A DNA stretch of 64,000 bases from Calamus simplicifolius (Eukaryota; Streptophyta; Magnoliopsida; Arecales; Arecaceae), in NCBI GenBank assembly GCA_900491605.1, contig UESW01001675.1, forward strand, positions 295,571 to 359,570, in the 5' to 3' direction. This document shows positions 44,972-56,800 of the stretch, one piece after another (position 1 is the stretch's first letter; each line of letters opens with the position of its first letter). The notes beneath the pieces are model-generated. The model was not told the origin of the DNA. It made no database searches and saw only the letters and a program-made list of their open reading frames with translations. The position numbers and the translations under genes are program-made.

Positions 44972-47900
44972 CTAGGTTTTGACCTTAGGAACACATACAT
45001 GATGACACTCTAGGCAGAATACCAGGATGACATTGAGATAATTATAACTTTAAAGGAATTTTAGGTATTATGCTTTGAAAGCCTGAAATTTAAAGTTTAT
45101 CAAGATATTAATTGAAATATGAATTTGATAGGAAATATATTGTGGGGCTCCTAGACTAGTGACCTTCACCAGTGGGGAGGCCAAGGGGCTTCTAGAGGTT
45201 TTAGCTCTGTCAACCTTGTTGGAAATGGCTCGTATTAGTTTCAGATCTTTAAATAATATGGGTAGATGAAACTTTAATTAGATATGCAATACAAGATAAA
45301 TAAATATATGTAATATAATGTAGTAGTTGAAAATTGCAATTAATGACTAATATGACTAAGATAACATCATTATATCCATATTGCAATTGAGTTAGATATT
45401 TGGATTTTGAGTTATTAAATCTGAATTTGAACGTGGATGTATACAATGAATTTTTATTTGTAGAACTTACATTATTGATATTGTAAGTTAAGATTATGAG
45501 CTAATCTGTTGGTTATAGTGATGATTAATATTGATGATATTTTGGTAATGAAGTAGTTAACTACATGTTTTTGATCAATTACAATTGAGTACTTAAAAAA
45601 AAATTGAATTTGAGTTTGGATGGATAAGAATATATAGTGAATTTTACTAAGAGAACTTTTATTATGGATATTGCATGTTCAAATCTGATTGTTACTTTGC
45701 TAGATATAGAGATGGTTGATGCTGGTGTTAATGAAATAGTTGACTGCATATTATATCATGATGGACCATTTAGGAAGAATATAAAATTTTAAATTCTGAG
45801 ACAATTACTGTTTAAGTTTTTGAGAGTAGTAGACTCTATTAATCTTTAGAACTAATTTTGGCTATAAATGATCAAATATTTTGATGGTAGAAAGTGAAAG
45901 ATTTTAGCAGTAATAAATAAGGAATTTCATGAGGATTTTTATCTATTAATAGATTTGTAAATCAAAATATCTATTCATTAATTTATTGTGCCTTTCTTCA
46001 TAGTTCCTAAGTAGATATATTTCTCTAGGATTGATAAATTATCAATCAGCCATAAGTGGCATAATTATTTTAAGAAAAAGGAGGAAGATGATTTTATTTT
46101 TGATTATTATCAATTATGGATTATGATTAAGAATACTTCTAATATCACTTTCAAATCATAGAGAGGTTACTTTAATTTTCTAATTATATATTTTGGATGG
46201 TAAGTGCATTTTCAATCTTTAAAGACCTTATAAGTCATGTATCCATATAAGCTAGATCAGTAAGGTCACTTTGAGATATTCAAAGGGTTTAAATTGGTTA
46301 GCCATGATATGGCATGAGACATTGCATAATCTATAAAAATCAACATGATTTTTAGGTGATTTTGATAGTCATTAGTAATAAAATATTGATTTAAGGATTC
46401 TAATTAATTAAATTACAATATTCATTGAGAAAATACTGACATATTCAAGAGAAATTGATTGGTTGTGGTGGTATTACTGATAAATTAATTATACCGATGA
46501 TTAATAATGGCACTATTATTCCAAAAAAATAAATTAGTTAATTATGATAATTATGAAAGATGTCTTAAATGATTGGCATAATGTTCATTGATGTTGGCTT
46601 GGAGTATTCAAGAGTGAAACAAAGTATGTTATGATGATTGAAATAAGTGTCGCAATGATTAATGGCACATTCAACTATTCAAGAGTTGAGAGAGCATTGG
46701 AAGATAACTATCTTATAACTAATTCTTAAGAATTTAGAACTATCTTATCGAGGAATTAAGAGTAACTGATATAGGTTATTAACCTTAAGAATGGATGGCA
46801 TAATACATGTGATGGACTCTATGATATTTATGATGATTGTATTGTGAGAAGTTAAGATATTTTTTTAAAAAAAAGGCAGGAAAGAAATACTTCTTAAGGA
46901 ATTCAATTTTATTTAGTAGAAAGATCAAATTAATTGTTGAAGTTGGATATGTTATCTGGGTACTTAGAGATAAAATAAAAGTTCAGTAGTGAGTATCTAA
47001 ATGGTACAAAAAAAAATTCTTGGGCATTTAATTTCGAGGATGAAATCTTAGCGGGATAAAAATTTTAATTTGTTTCTGGTTTAGTAGTAAACTGAGTAAA
47101 CTGAGTTTGAACACATTTGTCTCTCTTGTAATTTGATGCTGTCTTCATAAAGCTTAGTGGATTAAGCTAAATTTTAATCCAGCCTTCCACCCTCGAATAG
47201 ATGGACAAACTGCAGGAACTAATTAGATTTTTAGATGATATACTATGAGCCTGTGTGATGAATTTAGGAGGTGCTTGGTATAGCTTCTTACCCTTAGTGA
47301 AATTGCCTATTTTAATGGTTACCAAGTCAATATGGATTCATTTCTGTTGTCTATGATATAAGGTGTAGATTCCCTTTTTAATGAGATGAAGTGTGAGAGA
47401 GAAAATTTTGGATACTGAGCTGGTTTAGCAACTATGAAAAAGTATCGTTAATTAAAGCAGCTTCATGTAGCTCAGAGTTAATAGAAAAGTTATGTTGATG
47501 TCAAAAAGAAAGATTTAAAATTTTAGGTTGAAGATCATTTTGAAGTTTTACTAACTAATGATGTGATGAGATTTGTGTTAGAGGTGATTTGAGTCCTCAA
47601 TACATTAGGCCATTTGAGATTTTGATCAAAATAAAGGAGGTGACTTATAACTTAGCACTATCTTCATTACTCTTTGGGGTGTTCAATGTATTCAATATCT
47701 TTATGATTGAGGAGGTATATTCCAGACCCCCGCTATGTGTTAGAACTTGAACCAATTTAGCTTAAGAAAGAATTGACCTATGAAGATCATCTTGTGCGCA
47801 TCGTGGACCGCAAGGACCAAGTTCTAAGATGGCATAGCATTCCATATATCAAGATTCAGTGGAGTAATCATTCTGAGATAGAGGCTATTTGGGAGCTGGA

Positions 47901-48064
47901 GGAGGAAATGAAAAAAGAAATATCTATAATTATTTGTATCCTAATATAGATAAATGATGTATCGATGACGGTTGACTTTTGAATAAAATTTAGTTGATTA
48001 TGGGATAGAAAATTTGAATTCTATATTTATTGAAAGTATATCAATTTTGAGGCCAAAATTTTAT

Positions 48065-48077
48065 AAGGGGAGGAGAA
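48065..48077 (+). promoter_or_regulatory. Polypurine tract before LTR 2
   Basis: AAGGGGAGGAGAA directly before TGTAACCC. The same tract precedes LTR 3 at 53925-53937. Confidence 0.85.
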
Positions 48078-48354
48078 TGTAACCCTCGGTAATTAATTTG
48101 GGGACACCTGGCGCCTAGTTTCCTTCTGACGTTTAGGACCTGGTGCGACGTTTGGTTTTTCGAGTCTCCGCGTGACGGATGGGTTCTCGATTCCCTTGAT
48201 CCGAAGCATCGCGAGGGTGCTTATTAGGAGATGGAGGATAACTCTCTCCTTCATCCCCGCGCACGCCTTCTCCAAGTAATTCTTTGCCCAAATTTATCAC
48301 AGAGAGGGAGGGAATCGAGCAAGAGAGAGGGAAAGAGAGAGAGAGAGGCCAGAG

Positions 48355-49395
48355 ATGGAAGGCCTCATAAATGGTTTGGTCGACTTAGCTCTCGGTGTGG
48401 GCGGCGATAGCGGCGAGGAAGTGCCTCGAACCCAATCCCCTCCTCGCGATAAGCAGTGCTCGCGATCCACCTAGGCTGAGGTGGTTTCTTCAGGGCACCA
48501 TGAGAAAGCGGAAGAGGAGCAATATAGCAGCTATCGCTGCGATAAGAACTCATGGAGCTCACGAAAGGACGAGAGCAGTTATCGTCATGATCAGAGCCCA
48601 TGGAGTTCAAAAAAGGAGGAGAGCAAGAAGAAAAGTGATGGAGATTAGGATGCTGTTGTCAAAAAGAAGCATCACCGATCACCCAAAAGACATCAAATGG
48701 CACCAACAGAGAACTGGCATAGATATAAATGCCCACCTAACGAACAGGAATACATTGATGATGTTGATTATGGCTTAGATGTTGAGCCCACGAGAGAGGA
48801 GCTTGATGACTTATCGAAAGCCTGCAGCAGGTTATGGGAACTTGATTTCAACCGCTTGGTGCCTGGTAAAGACTATGAGATTGACTGCGAACGAGGAAAG
48901 AAGGTTTATCATGATGGGGATATGGCACCAGAAGGCCTGTTTAAGTGGGTCAGTCATGATACATTTAGGCGGCCAACATACTCTCGTTTTTGTTCTCTCC
49001 TAGATAATTATAACCCATATGAAGGATGTAAAGAGGTCGTTACTTCTGAAGAAAAGCATGAATAAGTTGCATTCATGGAGGAAATAAGCAGGACTTCACC
49101 AATCAAATATCTGTATAAATACTTAGTTTCCATCGATGTCATATCTGATGGTTATGAAGAATTCAAGAATATGATGATTAGTCTGTGGCTTGATATCTAT
49201 GGAAGAGGTGGTGGGTCTAGTTGCTCATCTGCTTTTGAGCATGTATTTGTAGGAGAGATCAAGGGACGTGGAGAGCATGAAGTCTCTGGTTTCCACAACT
49301 GGATTCAGTTTTACCTAGAAGAAGCTAAAGGGAGTGTAGACTACCAAGGTTATATATTCCCAAGGAGCCAAGGGCAAAGTTTTGGATGCTGTTGA
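48355..49395 (+). pseudogene. EndoU segment in LTR 2 (longest colinear copy)
   Basis: One reading frame runs from the ATG at 48355 to the TGA after 49393 (346 codons) with only three stops: TAG near 48472 and 48649 (each in place of TGG) and TAA at 49063 (in place of CAA). Order: N-terminal MEGLINGLVDLALGVGGDSG, a Ser/Glu/Lys-rich linker, NWHRYKCPPNEQEYIDD, then the EndoU domain from about codon 140. Both catalytic His motifs are present (FEHVFVGEIKG, VSGFHNWIQFYLEE). The sequence leaves the family after YQGYIFPRS, so the C-terminal part with the expected catalytic Lys is missing. EndoU enzymes cut RNA at uridines; this copy could not do so. Confidence 0.88.
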
Positions 49396-50271
49396 TCGAG
49401 CTCTGGACTGACCAAGGTGTTCTTAGATAATCGAATTCAGGTACCCAGATATCCAAATAGCTGGTTTACAATTTGGAATAACGTATTGTAGTAAGTAAAC
49501 CAATTATCATGATTTTATAAATTATTTAATTTATAAATCTTTGGATTTATAGCTGTATGCATATTTATGAAATAAGGAAAATGAAGTTTCATTTATATTG
49601 ACTATTTTGAATTAGTAAATAGTACTATGAGTTTACAAATAAGTATTTGCTATGATTATTACAGCTGGTAATATTTTGCAAAGTAATGGCTTTATATGTA
49701 TGTGCAAAAGATAAAGTATGTCTATTTTGACTTTGCAAAATATAATGGTACTATTGATATGTCCATATGCAATTGTTAATAATGTTCAAACCACTGCATA
49801 TGTGATGTGGCTATGATTATTACAGCTGGTAATATTTTGCAAAGTAATGGCTTTATATGTATATGCAAATATGAAGAATATGATTACTTTGGCCTTGCAA
49901 AATATGTTGATACTATTGAGATAATTATATGCAATTGTTAATAATGTACAAACCACTATATATGTGATGTGGGAAGCTTATGCTTATGATGATGCATGAT
50001 GTGTTACATGCAATTATAATGATGATATTGAGATATACTTATATGTGTCGACGCGGTTCTAATATGATGTGAATGATGTTAAATGCCAAGTGATACGGGA
50101 CCCACCTCCACAGGGGAAGATATGTGGAGGACACACATATGTAGGGTGTGTTGTGATTGATTATGATATATGGCATAACGCTGGTACCAGGACCCTTCCT
50201 CTTAGGGGACATTTAAGAGTGATACACCAGTTGGATGTTGTTGGGCCGTGGGACACATAAGAAGTGGTAAT

Positions 50272-50281
50272 TATATAAATA
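50272..50281 (+). promoter_or_regulatory. Probable TATA box of LTR 2
   Basis: TATATAAATA about 510 bp before the LTR end and downstream of the EndoU segment, which puts that segment in U3. The counterpart in LTR 3 is near 56114; LTR 1 lacks it. Confidence 0.5.
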
Positions 50282-50787
50282 CAGTGGATTTGTTTACATT
50301 GCATATTTTGGCATTTATTGTATGATTTAGCTTCCAAAATTACTTTGAGAAAATGATATGCATATTATGATAATATGGCAAGTGTATTTGAAATTGAAAG
50401 TTTTTTATTTGTAAAGCTGATTTGATTTGATAATATTTTGAAATGATTAATGGATTATATTATATTATAGTAGGCTTACTTATTGAGTGTGAGCTCATGT
50501 AAATCTCATAATGTTTTTCAGAGCCACAAGACTGAAGAAGGAATTTTGGGGTAGATGAAGCTCCTACTAAATAAATTAGATCCATTATATTGATGTAACC
50601 CCAGTGAAGTTTGTGTGTAGGGCTTGTAGCCCAAACCTTATAATTATGGATTGTATTAAGTTACGGACTTGGATTGATATATCGATATTGCCTTATTTGA
50701 ATTAAGTGTCTTATTTCGGGATGCCTTGCATGCCTGTCATGCGGCGGATTGTCATCCTAGCTCAAATTTTGGGTCTGGGGCATGACA

Positions 50788-53700
50788 GCTTTTATGGTAT
50801 CAGAGCCTAGGTTTTGACCTTAGGGACACATACATGATGACACTCTAGACAGAATACTAGGATGACATTAAGACAATTATAACTTTAAAGGAATTTCAAG
50901 TATTATGCTTTGAAAGCCTGAAATTTAAAGCTTATCAAGATATTAATTGAAATATGATTTTGATAGGAAATAAGAATGAACCATCGCACCAGAAGCTAAT
51001 GATATATTGTGGGGCTCCTAGACTGGTGACCTTGACCAGTGGGGAGGCTAAGGGGCTTCTAGAGGTTTTAGATCTATCAACCTTGTTGGAAATGGCTCGT
51101 AGTAGTTTCAGATCTTTAAATAATATGGGTAGATGAAACTTTAATTGGATATGCAATACAAGATAAATAAATATATGTAATATAATATATAGTTAAAAAT
51201 TGCAATTGATGACTAATATGACTAAGATAACACATCATTATTGAATTAGAGATTTGGATTTTGAGTTATTAAATCTGAATTTGAGCGTGGATGTATACAA
51301 TGAATTTTTATTTGTAGAACTTACATTGCTGATATTGTAAGTTAAGATTATGAGCTAATCTGCCGGTTATAGGGATGATTAATATTGATGATATTTTGGT
51401 AATGAAGTAGTTAACTATATATTTTTGATCAATTACAATTGAGTACTTAAAAAAATTGAATTTGAGTTTGGATGGATAAGAATATATAGTGAATTTTACT
51501 AAGAGAACTTTTATTATGGATATTGCATGTTCAAATCTGATTGTTACTTTGCTAGATATAGAGATGGTTGATGCTGATGTTAATGAAATAGTTGACTGCA
51601 TATTATATCATGATGGACCATTTAGGAAGAATATAAAATTTTAAATTCTGAGATAATTACTGTTTAAGTTTTTGAGAGTAGTAGACTCTATTAATCTTTA
51701 GAACTGATTTTGGCTATAAATGATCAAATATTTTGATGGTAGAAAGTGAAAGATTCTAGCAGTAATAAGAATAAGATAAATTTCACTGATAAAGAATTTC
51801 ATGAGGATTTTTATTTGTTAATAGATTTCTAAATCAAGATATTTATTCATTAATTTATTGTGCCTTTCTTCATAATTCCTAAGTAGATATCTTTCTTCAG
51901 GATGGATAAATTATCAATCAGCCATACGTGGCATAATTATTTTAAGAAAAAAGAAGGGAGATGATTTTATTTTTGATTATTATCAATTATGGATTATGGT
52001 TAAGAATACATCTAATATCACTTTCAAACCATAGAGAGGTTACTTTAATTTTCTAATTATGTCTTTTGGATGGTAAGTGCATTTTCAATCTTTAAAGACC
52101 TTATAAGTCATGTATCCTTCTGAGCTAGATCAGTGAGGTCACTTTGAGATATTCAAAGAGTTTAAATTGGTTAGCCATGATATGGCATGAGACATTGCAT
52201 AATTTATAAAAACCAACATGATTTTTAGGTGATTTTGATAGTCATTGGTAATAAAATATTGATTTAAGGATTCAAATTATTTAAATTGCAATATTTATTG
52301 AGAAAATACTGACATATTCAAGAGAATTGATTGATTGTGGTAGTATTACTGATAAATTAATTATACCGATGATTAATGATGGCACTATTATTTCAAGAAA
52401 ATAAATTAGTTAATTATGATAATTATGAAAGATGTCCTTAATGATTAGCATAATGTTCATTGATGTTGGATTGGAGTATTCAAGAGTGAAACAAGTATGT
52501 TTTGATGATTGAAATAAGTGATTAATGGCACATTCAACTATTCAAGAGTTGAGAGAGCATTGGAAGAAACTATCTTATATCTAATTCACAAGAATTTAGA
52601 ACTATCTTATCATGGAATTAAGAGTAACTGATATGGTTATTACCCTTAAGAATGGATGGCATAATACATGTGATGGACTCTATGATATTTATGATGATTG
52701 TGTTGTGAGAAGTTAAGGTATTTTTTTAAAAAAAAAGCAGGAAAGAAATACTTCTTAAGGAATTCAATTTTATTTGGTAGAAAGATCAAATTAATTATTG
52801 AAGTTGGATATGTTATTTGGGTACTTAGAGATGAAATAAAAGTTCGGTAGTGAGTATCTATAATGGTACAAAAAAAAAATTCATGGGCATTTAATTTCAA
52901 TGATGAAATCTTAGCGGGATAAAAATTTTAATATTTGTTTCTGGTTTAGCAGTAAACTGAGTCAATTGAGTCTGAACCCATTTGTCTCGCTCTTCTAATT
53001 TGATGATGTCTTCATAAAGCTTAGTGATTAAGCTAAATTTTAATCCAGCCTTCCACCCTCAAATAGATGGACAAACTGCAGGAACCAATTAGATTTTTAG
53101 ACGATATACTGCGAGCCTGTGTGATGGATTTAGGAGGTGCTTGGTATAGCTTCTTACCCTTAGTGAAATTGCTTATTTTAATGGTTACCAAACCAATATG
53201 GATTCATTTCTGTTGTCTATGATATAAGGTGTAGATTCCCTTTTTAATGAGATGAAGTGAGAGAAAGAAAATTTTGGATACTGACCTGGTTTAGCAACTA
53301 TGAAAAAGTATCGATAATTAAAGCAGCTTCATGTAGCTCAGAGTTAATAGAAAAGTTATGTTGATGTCAAAAAGAAAGATTTAAAATTTTAGGTTGAAGA
53401 TCATTTGAAGTTTTACTAACTAATGATGTGATGAGATTTGTGTTAGAGGTGATTTGAGTCCTCAATACATTAGGCCATTTGAGATTTTGATCAAAATAAA
53501 GGAGGTGGCTTATAGCTTAGCACTGTCTTCATTACTCTTTGGGGTGTTCAATGTATTCAATATCTTTATGATTGAGGAGGTATATTCCAGACCCCGCTTG
53601 TGTTAGAACTTGAACCAATTTAGCTTAAGAAAGAATTGACCTATGAAGATCATCTTGTGCGCATTGTAGACCGCAAGGATCAATTTCTGAGATGGCGTCG

Positions 53701-53937
53701 CATTCCTTATATCAAGATTCAATAGAGTAATCATTCTGAGATAGAGGCTATTTGGGAGCTGGAGGAGGAAATAAAAAAGAAATATCTATAATTATTTGTA
53801 TCCTAATATAGATAAATGATATCGATGACTGTTGACTTTGAATAAAATTTAGTTGATTATGGGATAGAAAATTTGAATTCTATATTTATTGAAAGTGTAT
53901 CAATTTTGAGGCCAAAATTTTTATAAGGGGAGGAGAA
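50788..53937 (+). pseudogene. Chromovirus internal region 2 (decayed gag-pol)
   Basis: Nearly colinear with internal region 1, and it shares that region's stops and missing gag. The RT trace is at about 51886-52075, integrase at about 53050-53600 (the frame reads KPSTLK for the AFHP motif region) and the chromodomain at about 53630-53790. It differs by small indels, and it has a 40-bp stretch near 50970-51003 that region 1 lacks. Shared lesions show that the two regions are copies of one decayed template. Confidence 0.82.
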
Positions 53938-56626
53938 TGTAACCCCCGGTAATTAATTTGGGACCTGGCGCCTAGTTTCCTTCTGACGTTTAGGACCTGG
54001 TGCGACGTTTGGTTTTTCGAGTCTCCACGTGACGGATGGGTTCTCGATTCCCTTGATCCGAGGCATCGCGAGGTTGTTTATTAGGAGATGGAGGATAACT
54101 CTCTCCTTCATCCCGCGCACGCCTTCTCCAAGTAATTCTCTGCCCACATTTTATCACAGAGAGGGAGGTAATCGAGCGAGAGAGAGGGAAAGAGAGAGAG
54201 GCCAGAGATGGAAGGCCTCATCAATGGTTTGGTCGACTTAGCTCTCGGTGTTGGCGGCGATAGCGGCGGGGAAGCGCCTCGAACCCAGTCCCTCCACGAC
54301 AAGCAGCGCTCGCGATCCACCTGGGCCAAGGTGGTTTCTTCAGGGCACCATGAGAAAGCGGAAGAGGAGCAATATAGCAACTATCGCTGCGATCAGAACT
54401 CATGGAGCTCACGAAAGGATGAGAGCAGTTATCGTCATGATCAGAGCCCATGGAGTTCAAAAAAGGAGGAGAGCGAGGAGAAAAGTGATGGAGATTGGGA
54501 AGCTGTTGTCAAAAAGAAGCATCACCGATCACCCAGAAGACATCAAATAGGACCAACAGAGAACTGGCATAGATATAAATGCCCACCTAACGAACAGAAT
54601 ACATTGATGATGCTAATTATGGCTTAGATGTTGAGCCCACGAGAGAGGAGCTTGATAACTTATCGAAAGCCTGCACAGGTTATGGGAACTTGATTTCAAC
54701 CGCTTGGTGCCTGGTAAAGACTATGAGATTGACTGCAGACGAGGAAAGAAGGTTTATCTTGAGGGGGATATGGTACCAGAAGGCCTGTTCAAGTGGGTCA
54801 GTCATGATACATTTAGGCGGCCAACATACTCTCATTTTTGTTCTCTCTTGGATAATTATAACCCATATGAAGTAAAAGATCGTTACTTCTGAAGAAAAGC
54901 ATGAACAAGTTGCATTCATGAGGAAATAAGCAGATTCACCAATAAATATCTGTATAAATACTTAGTTTCCATCGGTGTCATATCTGATGGTTATGAAGAA
55001 TTCAAGAAATGATGATCAGTCTGTGGCTTGATATCTATGGAAGAGGTGGTGGGTCTAGTTGCTCTGCTTTTGAGCATGTATTTGTAGGAGAGATCAAGGG
55101 ACGTGGAGAGCATGAAGTCTCTGGTTTCCACAACTGGATTCAGTTTTACCTAGAAGCTAAAGGGAGTGTAGACTACCAAGGTTATATATTCCCAAGGAGC
55201 CAAGGGTAAAGTTTTGGATGCTGTTGATCGAGCTCTGGACTAACCAAGGTTTCTTAGATAATCGGATTCAGGTACCCATATGTCCAAATAGCTGGTTTAC
55301 AGTTTGGAATAGCGTACTATGGTAAGTAAGCAATTATCATGATTTCATAAATTATTTAATTTATAAATCTTTGGATTTATAGCTGTATGCATATTTATGA
55401 AATGAGGAAAATGAGTTTCATTTATATTGACTATTTTGAATTAGTAAATAGTACCATGAGTTTACAAATAAGTATTTGCTATGATTATTACAGCTGGTAA
55501 TATTTTGCAAAGTAATGGCTTTATATGTATGTACAAAAGATGAAGTATATGCTTATTTTGACTTTGCAAAATATAATGATACTATTGATATGTCTATATG
55601 CAATTGTTAATAATGTTCAAACCACTGCATATGTGATGTGACTATGATTATTTCAGCTGGTAATATTTTGCAAAGTAATGGCTTTATATGTATATGCAAA
55701 TATGAAGAATATGATTACTTTGACCTTGCAAAATATGTTGGTACTATTGAGATAATTATATGCAATTGCTAATAATGTACAAACCACTATATATGTGATG
55801 TGGGAAGCTTATGCTTATGATGATGCATGATGTGTTACATGCAATTATAATGATGATATTGAGATATACTTATATGTGTCGCCGCGGTTCTCATATGATG
55901 TGAATGATATGAAATGATGTGAAATACCAAGTGATACGGGACCCACCTCCATAGGGAAAGATATGTGGAGGACACACATCTATAGGGTGTGTTGTGATTG
56001 ATTATGATATATGGCATAACGCTGGTACCAGGACCCTTTCTCTTAGGGGACATTTAAGAGTGATACACCAGTTAGGTGTTGTAGGGTTGTGGGACACATA
56101 AGAAGTGGTAATTATATAAATACAGTGGATTTGTTTACATTGCATATTTTGGCATTTATTGTATGATTTAGCTTCCAAAATTACTTTGAGAAAATGATAT
56201 GCATATTCTGATAATATGGCAAGTGTATTTGAAATTGAAAGCTTTTTATTTGTAAAGATGATTTGATTTGATAATATTTTGAAATGATTAATGATTATAT
56301 TATATTATAGTAGGCTTAATTATTGAGTGTGAGCTCATGTAAATCTCATAATGTTTTTCAGAGCCACAAGACTGAAAAGAAATTTTGGGGTAGATGAAGC
56401 TCCTATTAAATAAATTAGATTCATTATGTTGATGTAACCCCAGTGATGTTTGTGTGTAGGACTTGTAGCCCAAACCTTATAATTATGGATTGTATTAAGT
56501 TACGAACTTGGATTGATATATCGATATTGCCTTATTTGAATTAAGTGTCTTATTTCGGAAGGCCTTGCATGCCTGGCATGCGGCGGGTTGTCATCCTATC
56601 TCAAATTTTAGGTATGGGACATGACA
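53938..56626 (+). repeat. Chromovirus LTR 3
   Basis: 2689 bp, TGTAACCCCC to GGACATGACA, followed by TAACT. It keeps the TATA-containing segment. It has many more 1-3 base deletions than LTR 2, within and outside the EndoU segment. Confidence 0.9.
54208..55209 (+). pseudogene. EndoU segment in LTR 3
   Basis: The N-terminal 130 codons are open with no stop (MEGLINGLVDLALGVGGDSG ... NWHRYKCPPNEQ). This gives the best view of the original start, including STWAKVVSSGHHEKAEEE and the Trp codons lost in LTR 2. A one-base deletion at about 54597 shifts the frame. Further small deletions occur near 54675, 54870, 54920, 54940, 55008, 55062 and 55157. Both His motifs are still readable at 55066-55150. 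Like the other copies, it ends after YIFPRS. Confidence 0.85.
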
Positions 56627-56647
56627 TAACTCCTTTCTCGAATCCAT
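56627..56647 (-). pseudogene. SprT-like gene, start codon end of exon 1
   Basis: On the minus strand, GCCATGG at 56643-56649 gives an ATG at 56647-56645 in a favourable plant start context. It opens the frame MDSRKEL, whose last codons fall in the 5-bp target duplication of the chromovirus array. The same frame continues at 42540. The start is chosen because it is the only ATG in frame with the SprT-like segment, 7 codons before the break. This 21-bp piece is meaningful only through that join. Confidence 0.5.
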
Positions 56648-56800
56648 GGCGAACTCTCTTCTTCACGGTTTGGCGAACTCCCCTTCTTCACGGTAGGAAA
56701 AGGGCGAGACCGGCCTCTTGCCTTTCGAGGATCCTTTCGCCTTTGCAGCTCTGCCCGCCCCCCCCCCCCCCCCCCCCCTCTCTTATATATATATATATGA
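56648..56800 (-). promoter_or_regulatory. Upstream region of the SprT-like gene: G21 tract and TA-rich element
   Basis: On the minus strand, going away from the ATG: a leader with a duplicated GTGAAGAAG-containing segment, then a run of 21 G (C at 56758-56778), then a TATATATATATAAG stretch (56782-56799) that could serve as a TATA region. No transcript evidence is available. Confidence 0.35.

Larger units (their letters stand above)
44953..48077 (+). pseudogene. Chromovirus internal region 1 (decayed gag-pol)
   Basis: The primer site is at 44960-44971. No gag or protease is recognisable; most of the first kilobase is AT-rich. RT traces lie at about 46010-46200 (DYYQLWIMIKNTSNITF, RGYFNFLIIYFG, eroded forms of the palm motifs). 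Integrase follows at about 47170-47750 (AFHPRIDGQTAGTN, QSYVDVKKKDLKF), and a chromodomain at about 47771-47930 (VRIVDRKDQVLRWHSIPYIK, IQWSNHSEIEAIWELEEE). The chromodomain after integrase is diagnostic of chromoviruses. A polypurine tract is at 48065-48077. At about 3.1 kb it is much shorter than a complete internal region. Confidence 0.82.
48078..50787 (+). repeat. Chromovirus LTR 2
   Basis: 2710 bp, TGTAACCCTCGG to GGGCATGACA. This is the most complete LTR, including the segment lost from LTR 1. U3 holds the EndoU segment. The primer site follows at 50795-50806. Confidence 0.9.
42541..56626 (+). mobile_element. Tekay/Del-like chromovirus tandem array (LTR-internal-LTR-internal-LTR) carrying EndoU segments
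   Basis: Three LTRs (42541-44952, 48078-50787, 53938-56626) alternate with two internal regions (44953-48077, 50788-53937). TGGTATCAGAGC primer sites follow LTR 1 and 2, and AAGGGGAGGAGAA polypurine tracts precede LTR 2 and 3. Flanks are CAACT (42536-42540) and TAACT (56627-56631), and copy A at 28783-28787 has TAACT, so the original duplication was probably TAACT. The internal regions are only about 3.1 kb and carry the same decay of RT, integrase and chromodomain. Each LTR contains an intronless EndoU coding segment in U3. Unequal recombination between LTRs would make this layout. Confidence 0.87.

Noticed and set aside
45127..45256. Frame CGAPRLVTFTSGEAKGLLEV (also 51008) as a captured gene in the chromovirus internal region
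   Set aside because: Short, stops after about 40 codons, matches no family I know, and occurs in both internal copies as part of the shared decayed sequence.
48395..48778. 127-codon frame starting MWAAIAARKCLEPNP in LTR 2
   Set aside because: It overlaps the EndoU frame in another phase and has no family similarity; it is a shadow frame. The 54248-54550 frame is the same shadow in LTR 3.
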